DNA of 64,000 nt from Pseudonocardia kujensis (GTDB lineage Bacteria > Actinomycetota > Actinomycetes > Mycobacteriales > Pseudonocardiaceae). A program made the position numbers and the translations under genes. Positions 16,993 to 25,489 of the stretch are shown here, one piece after another. The notes below the pieces were generated by a model. It worked only from the letters and a program-made list of their open reading frames with translations, did not search any database and was not told the DNA's origin. The stretch is from NCBI RefSeq assembly GCF_021283305.1, contig NZ_JAJSOK010000003.1:124001-188000 (forward strand), read 5' to 3'. How positions within the stretch are numbered: the stretch's first letter is position 1; each line of letters starts with the position of its first letter.

Positions 16993-17706
16993 TCAGCCGG
17001 CGAGCCGGCCCGGACCCCGCGGGCTCTGCGGCGCGTCCGGCTCCCCCCAGAAGTCCAGAGAGTCCAGCCACTGCATGAGCAGATCGCCCGTACCCATGAA
17101 GTGCTCCTTGGCCAGCATGCGTGCCTGGTCGACGGCCCCGGCAGCGATGGCGTCGATCAAGGGGGTGTGCTGGGTGCGATTCACCTCGGACCAACCCGGC
17201 ACGACGTGGAAGTTCTCCGGGAACTGCAGAGGGACGAGCCTGCTCGCCGCACCGGCGAACCACTCCAACTTGGGCGCGTCCGCAATCACCGACACGTAAT
17301 GGTGCAGCGCCGAGTTCAGCGAGGTGGCCAGGTGCCCGTCGGACGGGTCCGCGTCGCGGATCTGCGCGTCCAGCTTCCGGAGCTCGTCCACGTCCCGAGA
17401 GGTGGCCCGGGTGGCGGCACGTGCCGCGAGCTCGCCCTCGGCGGTGCCCCACATCAGATAGGTGTCCTCGACGTCCTTACGGCGGACCGCCGACACCCGG
17501 AAGCCCCGGTTCGGCTCGTGGGTCACCCAGCCGTCCTGGGTCAGCAGCAGCAGCGCCTCTCGAACGGGAGTCACACTCACTCCGAGCTGTTCCGCCAGTT
17601 GGCCGAGTCGCAGAGGCTCCCCCGGCTGCACGGTCCGGGCCATGATCTGGTCCCGGATCGCGCTCGCGACATTGCCGCGCAGCTGCTCCTTGCCCGTCCG
17701 ACCCAC
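16993..17706 (-). CDS. GntR/FadR-family regulator (FCD domain), second twin
   Basis: A 237-residue paralogue of the regulator at 7654-8367, about 80% identical by eye. The winged helix (LRLGQLAEQLGVSVTPVREALLLL) is almost unchanged, and divergence is concentrated in the last 50 residues. The FCD ligand segments HHYVSVIADAPKL and NRTQHTPLID are kept, so both twins probably bind similar ligands. It lies just upstream of the MFS operon and points the same way. The GTG start follows a TAGGAT box by 6 bases, suggesting a leaderless mRNA. Confidence 0.88.
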   Translation of the reverse strand: MGRTGKEQLRGNVASAIRDQIMARTVQPGEPLRLGQLAEQLGVSVTPVREALLLLTQDGWVTHEPNRGFRVSAVRRKDVEDTYLMWGTAEGELAARAATRATSRDVDELRKLDAQIRDADPSDGHLATSLNSALHHYVSVIADAPKLEWFAGAASRLVPLQFPENFHVVPGWSEVNRTQHTPLIDAIAAGAVDQARMLAKEHFMGTGDLLMQWLDSLDFWGEPDAPQSPRGPGRLAG

Positions 17707-17712
17707 GCGCCG

Positions 17713-17718
17713 ATCCTA
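17713..17718 (-). promoter_or_regulatory. -10 box of the second GntR gene
   Basis: TAGGAT on the minus strand, 6 bases before GTG 17706, mirrors the arrangement at 8374-8379. No clear -35 is seen. Confidence 0.5.
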
Positions 17719-17859
17719 CCGAGCCACCCGGTCGCCGACAGTGACGGTGCGATGACGCAAGCTCGACACTCCTCACGCCCGTCGCCGCCAAGCGTCCGTA
17801 CGAGAAGGAAGTGGCGACGTCCTCGGACGGGCACGTACGGGGTCTACGCGTTCGCGATC

Positions 17860-17881
17860 CCCCGCCATACAGACGGCGGGG
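17860..17881 (-). terminator. GC-rich hairpin downstream of the ALDH pseudogene
   Basis: CCCCGCC-N8-GGCGGGG forms a 7-bp stem about 20 bases after the end of the aldehyde dehydrogenase remnant. It is possibly that gene's old terminator. Nothing else is seen between 17719 and 17901. Confidence 0.35.
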
Positions 17882-17901
17882 ACCATGCCCGACTCAGCTG
17901 G

Positions 17902-18430
17902 TCAGGACGAGGCGTCAAGGTAGATCGTCTTGAGCATCTGGTAGCCGTGTAGTCCCTCCGGCCCCGGGCTCGCGGCCGATCCCGCTGGCCTTGACCACGC
18001 CGAAGGACGCGGTCGGTCGTTGACGTAGCGGTTGATCCCGATCGTGCCGGACACGACGCGCCGGGCCACGGCCTCGCCCCGCTCCCCGTCGGTGGTCCAC
18101 ACCGAGCCACCGAGGCCGAAGTCGCTGTCGTCGGCGAGCGCGACCGCCTGATCCTCGTCGGCGTACGGAATCATCGAGAGCGCCGGACCGAAGATCTCTT
18201 CCTGGCCGATCGTGTGCTTGTTCTCCACATCGGCAAACACCGTCGGCTGCACGAATCAGCCGTGGTCGAGGCTGTCCGGCCGCCCCGCCGACGGTCAGCC
18301 GCGCGCTCTCGGCCTTGCCCTCGGCGATGGAGCCCTCAACCCGATCCCGCTGCCGCGCGGAGACCAGCGGGCCGACCTGGGTCGTCTCCGCCAGCGGGTT
18401 CCCGGCGCCGGTCGCGGCACCCGGGACTGA
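17902..18430 (-). pseudogene. Aldehyde dehydrogenase fragment, frameshifted
   Basis: The minus strand carries C-terminal pieces of an NAD-dependent aldehyde dehydrogenase. They are TTQVGPLVSARQRDRVEGSIAEGKAE in one frame, then QPTVFADVENKHTIGQEEIFGPALSMIPYADED and a GINRYVND stretch, and finally pieces of the KASGIGRE...GLHGYQMLKTIYLDA end spread over two frames. The N-terminal cofactor domain and the catalytic Cys region are missing. At least two frameshifts are needed. It is a decayed relic beside the att-like site. Confidence 0.75.
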
Positions 18431-18638
18431 CTCCCCGACTATCCCGCTCGGGCGTGCATGAACGAACGACGTCCCATCCGATGGTGGAGAACGTCTGCGA
18501 CCGTCAGCTCATCGCTTCGGAGCGAACCAAGACGCATCCGGCACCACGTGCAGGTTGCGCCGTCCGCCAACGGGAACTACAGGGCGGCACACGCGCACTA
18601 CTCCCTCCCTGGCCGCCTAGAAACGGCAGCGCTGACAG

Positions 18639-18705
18639 GAGATCCCTCTCCAGCCCCTCACCACGGCACCGTCCTACGCCATTTCGTGTCACGCCCGTGG
18701 CATGA
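18639..18705 (+). repeat. Imperfect direct repeat, copy A (att-flanking)
   Basis: This copy begins GAGATCCCTCTCCAGCCCC, has a 21-base variable middle and ends ATTTCGTGTCACGCC. Copy B lies at 18845-18910. The two copies flank the 3' tRNA fragment. Confidence 0.5.
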
Positions 18706-18753
18706 TTCACTCCAACTGAGCCCGTCGGGTAGGCGTTTGACCTGGCCAAAGGG

Positions 18754-18792
18754 TGGGCGCGGCAGGGATCGAACCTGCGACCGCTCGGGTGT
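18754..18792 (-). other. 3' tRNA fragment (att-like remnant)
   Basis: On the minus strand the last ~39 bases of a tRNA are present. There is part of the anticodon loop and the 3' strand of its stem (ACACCCGAGC), variable bases GGTC, a perfect T-arm (GCAGG TTCGATC CCTGC), the acceptor strand CGCGCCC and A. The 5' half is absent: the bases upstream do not pair. A fragment starting in the anticodon loop is what a tRNA-targeting integrase leaves at one end of an integrated element. The tRNA could be Val, but the anticodon itself is not shown. Confidence 0.6.
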
Positions 18793-18844
18793 CAAGCGCG
18801 TACTACTCCCCTCTCAAGCCTTCTACCAGCGCCAACGCTGGCAC

Positions 18845-18910
18845 GAGATCCCTCTCCTGCCCCTCCGCAGCGCCCTTCAACGGGATTTCGTGTCATGACT
18901 GGTGTCATGA
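18845..18910 (+). repeat. Imperfect direct repeat, copy B, with tandem GTGTCATGAC
   Basis: The copy begins GAGATCCCTCTCCTGCCCC and ends ATTTCGTGTCATGAC. Its end carries GTGTCATGAC twice (18890-18899 and 18902-18911) with a 12-base period, which resembles integrase arm-type sites. Confidence 0.5.
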
Positions 18911-18911
18911 C

Positions 18912-19390
18912 AGCAAGTCGTCAGGGGCGTTCTCCGGCTGCGACCGTTGAGGTGGTGGATGGAGACGACCACCATATGAGCCTTCGTCGGTCAATTTGAG
19001 TGCCTACCGCTGCGCGGGTGCCTTGGACGCCCCCGGGCTGATAGTCGGCGGGGCTGGCCGCGCTCACCGGTATCTCACCGACCTGATCGGGCGCGGGCAC
19101 CGCCGTCGGCACCCTGAGCAGGCGGTGCCGGCGATCCGGTTCGCCCACCAGCTCGGCGACCACCCCGATCCGGCGCCGCCCCGCCTGAGGTTCCGGGGGC
19201 GGCCGGTCGGACTCAGGCCGGAGTCAGCCCCCACGGCGGCCGCCCGGCGGCCACGCGAATCCGACCGGACTGTCGCTTCAGGCAATGCACCTTCAAAGGC
19301 ACGACTCGCTCAGCGCCAGCTCCCGGCCGCGTTAACAGTCTCGGCCATGGTCAGGTGGTCGGCCACCGAACCAAGACCGACCATTCCACT
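18912..19390. other. Non-coding stretch, no gene recognised
   Basis: Open frames exist on both strands but they have biased composition, no ribosome site and no recognisable protein. I see no RNA gene. It looks like decayed sequence next to the att-like site. Confidence 0.4.
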
Positions 19391-19416
19391 CCCGCGGCCG
19401 GTTCGCCGGCCGCGGG
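19391..19416. terminator. UUCG tetraloop hairpin
   Basis: CCCGCGGCCGG and CCGGCCGCGGG make a perfect 11-bp stem closed by TTCG, an exceptionally stable RNA tetraloop. It lies 230 bases downstream of the class II aldolase gene and may be a secondary terminator. Confidence 0.45.
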
Positions 19417-19550
19417 GGCGAGCGCGGCGGCGGCCTGGGCGCCGGCCACCCGGTCGCCGGCGGCCGCGGCGGCGCGGGCCGAGAGGCATCAGAGCAGCTC
19501 GAGCCGCCTGTCGTCGCGCCTCGTCGCGCACTTCCCGACAACCCTCTCCA

Positions 19551-19582
19551 GGCCCGATGCTCAGCGTGCTGAGCATCGGGCC
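19551..19582. promoter_or_regulatory. Perfect 15-bp palindrome with TGCTCAG core
   Basis: Two perfect 15-base arms flank GT. The core (19558-19575) reads TGCTCAGCGTGCTGAGCA and matches the palindromes at 32066-32089 and 54374-54397. It is 63 bases after the class II aldolase stop, so it may instead be, or also be, a terminator. Confidence 0.5.
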
Positions 19583-19645
19583 TCGGGAGCGAGCGTGCCT
19601 CAGATGCTGCCGAAGCGGAAGGCCGAGTGTCGGCCCGGGCGCCGG

Positions 19646-20377
19646 CTATGCTGCTTGGTTCGCCATCGCCGCCCGACCGGCCCAGCAGGCCCAAGCTCGA
19701 TCGATCGCCACCGGACTGCGCAGCATCTCGCCCGCGCGCTCGATCTCACCATCGGTCAGGTACGTGACCTGCCCCAGGGCCATCGCCTGCAGCTGTAGGG
19801 CAGCGTTCTGCTCCATGTAGATCGCGGTCGTGACGATCTCCCGCAGGCTCCGCCCCGCTACCACGCTCCCGTGTCCACGCATCAAGGCCACCCGAGCAGT
19901 GCCCAGCGCCGTCGCCAGTGAGCGCCCGGACGCCATCGAGCGCACCAGCATGTCCGTGTCGCCATCGCCGTCGCGGATGTCCCAAACCGGAACATCCGCC
20001 CCGAGCAGTGCGGCCGTGTGCAGTATGGGCCTCAGCGGGACACCGGTGACACCGAACGGGATCACCGAGGGCGAATGGTTGTGGCAGATCGCCGCGACGT
20101 CCGGGCGAGCCTCGTATACCGCCCCGTGAATCGCCCGCTCCGCGTAGGGCACGCGGTCGTCGTCATCGGCGCGTTCGCCGTCGAGGAAGAACGCCTGCAG
20201 GTCACCCGCGGTCATCTGCTCCGGACTGAGCGAGCGACCGATCACGTAGACGTTCGCGTCGTCCGGATGACGGACACTGACGTGCCCGAACGCGTCGACC
20301 ACTCCCTCCATGGCCAGGATTCTGTTGGCCGCTACAAGGTCTGCCGCCAGCTCCGACGGCAGCGCCGACACCCCCAT
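19646..20377 (-). CDS. Class II aldolase/adducin family protein
   Basis: A 243-residue zinc-dependent aldolase-fold protein. The metal ligands are seen in AAICHNHSPSVI (HxH, about residues 96-98) and MRGHGSVVAG (His about 166), with the ITxxG-type start replaced by GHVSVRHPDD. Relatives are fuculose- or ribulose-phosphate aldolases and catabolic decarboxylases or aldolases on non-phosphorylated substrates. No phosphate-binding set is obvious, so a decarboxylase or aldolase on an organic acid is more likely. Its own promoter overlaps the GACAGG palindrome at 20427-20444. GGAGG precedes the ATG. Confidence 0.8.
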   Translation of the reverse strand: MGVSALPSELAADLVAANRILAMEGVVDAFGHVSVRHPDDANVYVIGRSLSPEQMTAGDLQAFFLDGERADDDDRVPYAERAIHGAVYEARPDVAAICHNHSPSVIPFGVTGVPLRPILHTAALLGADVPVWDIRDGDGDTDMLVRSMASGRSLATALGTARVALMRGHGSVVAGRSLREIVTTAIYMEQNAALQLQAMALGQVTYLTDGEIERAGEMLRSPVAIDRAWACWAGRAAMANQAA

Positions 20378-20426
20378 GAACCGCCTCCTCCATCGATCCG
20401 GTTTCCTTACGTGGCACTGTTCTTTA

Positions 20427-20444
20427 GACAGTCATACCTGTCAA
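20427..20444 (-). promoter_or_regulatory. GACAGG-type operator and -35 of the class II aldolase
   Basis: The minus strand reads GACAGGTATGACTGTC (20427-20442), one mismatch from the palindrome shared with 32357, 41479 and 59132. The -35 TTGACA (20439-20444) overlaps it. The -10 is weak (AACAGT at 17 bases). It lies just past the stop of the first LigM-like gene. Confidence 0.6.
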
Positions 20445-20445
20445 G

Positions 20446-21798
20446 TCAGCGGCGTTCGGTCCGGACCGTGCACCGGATGGGCCGCTGCCGGTGGTATTCG
20501 ACGTTCCGCTTGCCGGTACCTCCGTCCTCCTCGCCCCACAGCAGGGTGACCTCGGCGCCGTCGCGGGCCTCGGCCTCGTCGAGGAGGGCGACGGAGAACC
20601 AGCAGCCGAAGTTCACGGTGTAGGCGGCCATGGTCGACATTCCGACCCGGCGATCGCCGATCATCACGGCATCGGCTGGCACACGGGCGTATCTCGGGAG
20701 CGGCGTCTCCAGCGACTTCGCTCGGTTCTCCCCGTCGAACAGTGAGCTGCGGTAGGTATCGACGACGTCGTCGTCGTTCCAGATGAGCCACACCTTCTTG
20801 CGGTGCGGGCGGTCCACGTCTCTCTCGAGCGCCTCGCGGCCGATGAAGTCGTGGTCGAACCGCACGAGGTGTCCGTATCCGAAGTCGTACGGGGAGACGT
20901 AGTAGTCCTCGACGTTCTCGGATGCGTAGCTGCCGCCGATTGACAGCTTCCCCTCGTACCAGTCACCAGGCAGCCACTCCCGGAACGCCTTCGTGCGTTC
21001 GCTGGTGTAGATGGCGGGCAGAGGCTGGGCCGGGTAGCCCGTTTCTGTGGCTCCTGTGTAGTAGGCGATGCCACCTGCGCGGACCAGTCCGAACTCCGCG
21101 CCCGCCGTGAGCAGCGCGTCCAGCACGGCAGGCCCGTCCTCGGCCGGCCCGAAGATCTCCATGCCCTTCGAGTCGGAGCCAGGCTTCCCGATGACGGTGT
21201 GGAACAGACCCTGCACGCGGCGGCCGGCGATCGTCAGCTCCGTCATGGTGAAGAACTTGGGGAAGGGCAGAGCTCCCCCGTTCACCTTCTCGAGGATGTT
21301 CCATGCTTCGGGGCCACCGATCTCGTACCGGTAGAGCCGACGGCCGGTGACGTTGTCCTCGGTGCGCTCGTCGCGTAGGACCTCGACGTTATAGCCTCCG
21401 GTCTCTGCCTGGAACTGCACCCAGTTGGCGGCTCCTGCAGGTCCGACCAGGCTCGCCTCCTCTTTGCCGAGGCCGAACAGCACGGTCGTGCCGACCATGA
21501 GGCCGCCCTCGGTACACACCACGAGATGCTTCGCCTTACCAGGGCCGTAGGTGGCGAAGCTGTTCGTCCCAGTGTCTGTCAACAGCCTGGTGACGTCGGG
21601 GCCGCGGAAGCGGACATCGGTCATGTGGTGGGACTGGTCGAACAGGACGGCCGTCTTCGAGATGGCCTCCTGCTCCTCCTGCCAGTTCGAGTGCACGAGC
21701 GGGTACTTGGACTTGAACGGCCCGTGCGGAGCATGCCGCAGCATGCGGACGGGGCCACCCAGTCGAGCGATCTTGGCTTCGAGGCTCTCGCCTGCCAT
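20446..21798 (-). CDS. LigM/DesA-like THF-dependent demethylase (GcvT fold), paralogue 1
   Basis: A 450-residue aminomethyltransferase-fold protein. Shared landmarks with the two paralogues in the window are SNWQEEQ (about 36-42), AVLFDQSHHM (about 48-57), YETGYP-like ATETGYPAQPLPAIYT, and DYYVSPYDFGYGHLVRFDHDFIGREALE, followed by the GcvT C-terminal barrel. At about 450 residues it matches vanillate/syringate O-demethylases LigM and DesA rather than glycine-cleavage T-protein (~360); no glycine cleavage genes are near. It would move a methyl group from a methoxy-aromatic (or related) substrate to tetrahydrofolate. ATG 21798 has GAGGAGG upstream. Confidence 0.82.
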   Translation of the reverse strand: MAGESLEAKIARLGGPVRMLRHAPHGPFKSKYPLVHSNWQEEQEAISKTAVLFDQSHHMTDVRFRGPDVTRLLTDTGTNSFATYGPGKAKHLVVCTEGGLMVGTTVLFGLGKEEASLVGPAGAANWVQFQAETGGYNVEVLRDERTEDNVTGRRLYRYEIGGPEAWNILEKVNGGALPFPKFFTMTELTIAGRRVQGLFHTVIGKPGSDSKGMEIFGPAEDGPAVLDALLTAGAEFGLVRAGGIAYYTGATETGYPAQPLPAIYTSERTKAFREWLPGDWYEGKLSIGGSYASENVEDYYVSPYDFGYGHLVRFDHDFIGREALERDVDRPHRKKVWLIWNDDDVVDTYRSSLFDGENRAKSLETPLPRYARVPADAVMIGDRRVGMSTMAAYTVNFGCWFSVALLDEAEARDGAEVTLLWGEEDGGTGKRNVEYHRQRPIRCTVRTERR

Positions 21799-21812
21799 CG
21801 TTGTGGTCCTCC

Positions 21813-23291
21813 TCAGGTCAGGATGTGAATCGACTTGAGCTGCGTGTAGCTCAGCAGCTCGTCGAGCGACTCCTCGCGGCCGAGGCCGGAGGACTTGAAT
21901 CCGCCGAACGGCATGCCGAGGTAGTGCGGGCCCGCGTCGTTGATCCACACCGTCCCCGTCTCGAGCCGCTGAGCGGTGCGGTGCGCGACCCTCAGGTCGT
22001 TGGTGTAGACACTGCCGGTGAGCCCGAACCGGACGGAGTTCGCGATCGCCACCGGGTCGTCCGCGTCACCCCATCTGATGACCGAGAGGACCGGGCCGAA
22101 GATCTCCTCGGTCGCGACGTGCGACGCCGGGTCGACGTTGTCGAGGATGGTCGGCTCGATGAAGTAGCCGGTGTCGTGCTCGGCGGGCCTTCCGCCTCCG
22201 GCGGCAACGACAGCGCCGTCGTCGGTGGCCCGGGCGATGAAGTCCAGGACCTTCTCGTACTGCCTCTTGCTGACCAGCGGGCCCTGGTCCATCTCCGGAT
22301 CGAGGGGGCTGCCGATCGTGTGGCGGGCCAGTAGCGCTCCGATCTCCTTGAGCACCTGGTCCGCGATGGACTCGTGCACCAGCAGTCGTGAGGTGGACCC
22401 ACAGGACTGCCCGGACCAGGTGAAGTTCATGCCCTTGACCGCACCCGCCGCGACCTTGGCCGGGTCCGCGTCAGGGAAGGCGATGAGCGCGTTCTTGCCA
22501 CCGAGCTCGACCGTCACCTCCTTGAAACCGGTGTCGGCGGTGTCGCGCAGGATGCTCTGCCCGGTCGGCTCGCTCCCGGTGAAGCCGATGCGGTTGATCA
22601 GCGGGTGCCGGACGAGGGTGCGGGGCACGTCAGGTCCGTTCCCGAGCACGATCTGGAACACACCGGGCGGGAAGACGTCCTTCGCCAGCTCCGCGAGGAG
22701 AAGCGCGGACAGCGGCGTGATCTCGGAAGGCTTGAGGATGACGCAGTTACCCGCCACCAGGGGGGCCGCGATGTTCCTTACGGCAAACAGGAGCGGGTGG
22801 TTGAAGGGAATGATCTTGGCTACCACGCCCCAGGGCATGCGGGAGGTGAAGTGGACGCCGGTGGGTGTCGCAGGCACCGACTCGCCCTTGATCTCCAGGG
22901 CCAGGCCTGCGAAGTACCGCGCGATCGTTGCCGCAGCGCGAACGTCGCCCGCCATCACCCGAATCTGAGCGCCGCCGTCGATCGCGTCGAGCAGGGCGAG
23001 GTCGTCGAGGTGCTCTTCGACGACGTCTGCGAGCTTGCGGACGAGCTCGGCGCGTGCGACGGGGCCGCGGTCACGCCACTCCGGGAATGCAGCGTCGGCG
23101 CGCTGTACGGCCTCTTCGACCTGGTCGGTCGTCGCGTCCGGCACGGAGGCGATGACCTGCTCGGTGAACGGGCTGGTCACTTCGAGGGTGCGCCCCTCGG
23201 GTGCCGGGACGAGCTCGCCGTTGATGAGCATGCGCCACTCTCGGGCGAGCAGCTCGGAGACGCGCTTCTGGTTTTCTGCCTCGGTTCGCAT
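21813..23291 (-). CDS. NAD(P)-dependent aldehyde dehydrogenase
   Basis: A 492-residue ALDH with intact key sites: PFNHPLLFAVRNIAAPLVAGNC (about 158-179), the cofactor loop FTGSEPTGQSI, catalytic Glu in ELGGKNALI and catalytic Cys in GQSCGSTSRL. It resembles aromatic and vanillin-type aldehyde dehydrogenases. ATG 23291 shares one base with the stop of the monooxygenase (TGATG), so translation is coupled. It sits between the LLM monooxygenase and the LigM-like gene, the same composition as the module at 54.9-59.0 kb. It probably oxidises an aldehyde released by the monooxygenase. Confidence 0.9.
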   Translation of the reverse strand: MRTEAENQKRVSELLAREWRMLINGELVPAPEGRTLEVTSPFTEQVIASVPDATTDQVEEAVQRADAAFPEWRDRGPVARAELVRKLADVVEEHLDDLALLDAIDGGAQIRVMAGDVRAAATIARYFAGLALEIKGESVPATPTGVHFTSRMPWGVVAKIIPFNHPLLFAVRNIAAPLVAGNCVILKPSEITPLSALLLAELAKDVFPPGVFQIVLGNGPDVPRTLVRHPLINRIGFTGSEPTGQSILRDTADTGFKEVTVELGGKNALIAFPDADPAKVAAGAVKGMNFTWSGQSCGSTSRLLVHESIADQVLKEIGALLARHTIGSPLDPEMDQGPLVSKRQYEKVLDFIARATDDGAVVAAGGGRPAEHDTGYFIEPTILDNVDPASHVATEEIFGPVLSVIRWGDADDPVAIANSVRFGLTGSVYTNDLRVAHRTAQRLETGTVWINDAGPHYLGMPFGGFKSSGLGREESLDELLSYTQLKSIHILT

Positions 23292-24439
23292 CAGCGAGCA
23301 CCTGCCTCGACGAGGAGTGGAAGGGTCTGTTCTTGGAACTTGGCCATGTCCTCCAGGTATCGGGGCCAGGAGAGGAGGACGCCGTCGGCGCCGATGTCGG
23401 CGAGCTCGATCAGCTTCTCCGCGACGATCTCGCTCGTGCCCACGATGGGACGTCCTGACCAACCGGCGATGAAGTGGTACTTCATCGCCTCCATGACTTC
23501 GGCAGGGATCGACTGGTTGTCGCCGATGCCCATGCTGCGCACGAGGTTCTCCGCCCCGGTCCAGTCACCCTTCTCCTGGACGTAGTGGTCGAGGAAGCGT
23601 CTGGCCTCCGTCTCCGTGTCCTCCTGGACGACGTAGGCGAGTGTCCAGACGAGGATCTCGCGGCCGTACTCGTCGCGCGCGAGCTTCTTGAACGTGTCGA
23701 TCTTCGCCTTCACCTCCTCGATCGGCTGTTCACCGAGGCCGGGCTGCACGAAGATCACGTCGCAGTTGCGGGCGCCGAAGTGCATCCCTGCGCCCGAGCC
23801 TCCGGCGTTCATGAGCACCGGGCGGGGTCGCTGAACGGGGCCGGGAGAGATCTCGGCCTTCTTCAGGTCGAAGTACTTGCCCTGGAAGTCGATCGGTCCG
23901 TCGTGCTCCCACAGCTTGATCATCACGTCGACCCACTCCTGGGCGACGTCGTACCGCTCGTCGTGGGGGCGCTGCTCGATGCCGAACATAGCCATCTCGT
24001 CGGAGTTCCATCCGGCGACGATGTTCAGCGCGGCACGACCGTGGGAGATGTGGTCGATGGTCGTGAGCTGCTTCGCGGCGAAGAGCGGGTGCACGGTAGG
24101 CACGTGCGAGGTGACGAAGACCCCCGCCTTCTCCGTCGCTGCGCCCACTCCGGCGGCCCAGGCGTAGGGCTCCTGCTGCTCTCCGTTGAAGTTGGTCTCG
24201 CCTCCGAACCCGCGCCAGCGGCCGACGGGCACGATGGCCTCGAAGTCCATGTCGTCGGCGAGCCGAGCCAGGCTGAGGCCAGCATCCCAGCTGCCGTCGA
24301 ACACACCGTCGACCGTGGACATCGCACAGCCGCCGCTGACGTTCGTCCCGAACGTTCCCAGGCGTACTTTCCGTTCGCTGAATACCGGGTGCCGGGCGTC
24401 GCGCAGTTCGTCTGCGCGAGTGGACAAGCCGTTGGCCAC
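23291..24439 (-). CDS. LLM flavin-dependent monooxygenase (SsuD/SfnG/RutA-like), module 1
   Basis: A 382-residue TIM-barrel monooxygenase that uses reduced FMN. The subfamily mark is NVSGGCAM near residue 36, found in similar form (SGG) in the proteins at 43703 and 56454. Others are the GRWRGFGG turn, ALNIVAGWNSDEMAMFG and HDERYDVAQEWV. Relatives cleave C-S, C-N or C-O bonds with FMNH2 and O2. AAAGGAG precedes the GTG start. A flavin reductase that could supply FMNH2 is encoded at 32519-33058. The substrate is unknown. Confidence 0.86.
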   Translation of the reverse strand: MANGLSTRADELRDARHPVFSERKVRLGTFGTNVSGGCAMSTVDGVFDGSWDAGLSLARLADDMDFEAIVPVGRWRGFGGETNFNGEQQEPYAWAAGVGAATEKAGVFVTSHVPTVHPLFAAKQLTTIDHISHGRAALNIVAGWNSDEMAMFGIEQRPHDERYDVAQEWVDVMIKLWEHDGPIDFQGKYFDLKKAEISPGPVQRPRPVLMNAGGSGAGMHFGARNCDVIFVQPGLGEQPIEEVKAKIDTFKKLARDEYGREILVWTLAYVVQEDTETEARRFLDHYVQEKGDWTGAENLVRSMGIGDNQSIPAEVMEAMKYHFIAGWSGRPIVGTSEIVAEKLIELADIGADGVLLSWPRYLEDMAKFQEQTLPLLVEAGAR

Positions 24440-24505
24440 TGCTGACTCCTTTGTGAGGTGGGGCCGCCCGGAGGCGGTCGTGTGAGGGGGACGGACCCGC
24501 CGGCA

Positions 24506-25489
24506 TCAGATGACGAACGTCTCGAGCGTCTCGGGGGCGAAGAGATGTGCAGGCTCGGGGGCTTGGACGGCGAGCCCCTGGCTGCGGGAGTAGCGCGTGA
24601 ACGTCTCGAGCGTCGCGGCGTTGGCCTCGTAGCCGTAGGACCACCAGTCGGCGCCCAGATGCTGCTGCATGAAGGCGTCCTGCGGGTAGGGCCAGGGCAG
24701 CATCGAGGTGAGTGCGGCCAGCTCGGACAGCTTCGCGCGGGCGATCTCCTTGCTCAGAGAACACGCCCGGTAGAGCTCTTGCGCGAGCCACGGCTGGCGC
24801 TCGTACACGTCGCGCCGGATCACCACGACATGCATGATCGGGAAGATCCCCGTGTCGGCCAGATACTGCTGTTCGACGCTCTCCGGGTCGTGGAACAGCC
24901 TGCGCAGCGGACCGGCGGGCCCCATCGCGCTCGGTGTCCGCGCTGAGTACAGCGCGTCGATCTCACCGTCGATCAGCGCCTGGGTGAGGGTACGGTCCGC
25001 CGAGAGCGGAACGACGTCGAACTCGGCCGGTAGCGAGAGCTCCACCTTCTCGGTGCGGCCGGGGCTCTCCAAACCCCCGGTCCGGTAGCTCACCTTCGTC
25101 ATGGGCAAGCCGTGGCGTTCCTCGAAGATGCCGCGGATCCAGACCGCGGCCGTCATCTGGAACTCCGGGACACCGATCCGGCCGCCCGTCAGGTCACCCG
25201 GGGTCCGCGCCGTCGAGTCCTCGCGGACGTACACGCCGCTGTGGCGGAAGGAGCGTGACGGGAACACCGGGATCGCGACGAACGGCCCGTCGGGTGCCGT
25301 CATGAGGAAGCTGGAGAGGGACATCTCCGCGGCGTCGAACTCGCGGAAACGCATCATCCGGTAGAAGGTCTCCTCGACCGGCAGCGGCAGGAAGTTCAGG
25401 TCGACGCCGCGCACCTCCACGGTGCCGTCCGCCAGGGCCTGCATCCGGTCGTACTGCTGGCACGCGAACGTGACACCCAGCCGACTCAC
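24506..25489 (-). CDS. 4,5-dihydroxyphthalate decarboxylase-like / SsuA-like protein, copy 1
   Basis: A 327-residue protein of the periplasmic-binding fold but without a signal peptide. It contains FREFDAAEMSLSSFL, FPSRSFRHSGVYVRED and GIFPIMHVVVIRRD, which are typical of Pht5-type decarboxylases and NMT1-like proteins. The absence of an export signal favours an enzyme over a transporter component. GTG 25489 overlaps the preceding stop (GTGA). A divergent second copy lies in the folate operon at 36763. The predicted activity is decarboxylation of a hydroxylated aromatic acid, by family analogy only. Confidence 0.75.
   Translation of the reverse strand: MSRLGVTFACQQYDRMQALADGTVEVRGVDLNFLPLPVEETFYRMMRFREFDAAEMSLSSFLMTAPDGPFVAIPVFPSRSFRHSGVYVREDSTARTPGDLTGGRIGVPEFQMTAAVWIRGIFEERHGLPMTKVSYRTGGLESPGRTEKVELSLPAEFDVVPLSADRTLTQALIDGEIDALYSARTPSAMGPAGPLRRLFHDPESVEQQYLADTGIFPIMHVVVIRRDVYERQPWLAQELYRACSLSKEIARAKLSELAALTSMLPWPYPQDAFMQQHLGADWWSYGYEANAATLETFTRYSRSQGLAVQAPEPAHLFAPETLETFVI

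Noticed and set aside
18753..18950. Small plus-strand protein beginning MGAAGIEPATARV
   Set aside because: It reads through the complement of the tRNA 3' fragment; this peptide is a well-known spurious product of such sequence.
19355..19798. Ala-rich open frames in 19.0-19.8 kb
   Set aside because: They are low-complexity, cross two strong hairpins and have no ribosome site or recognisable domain.
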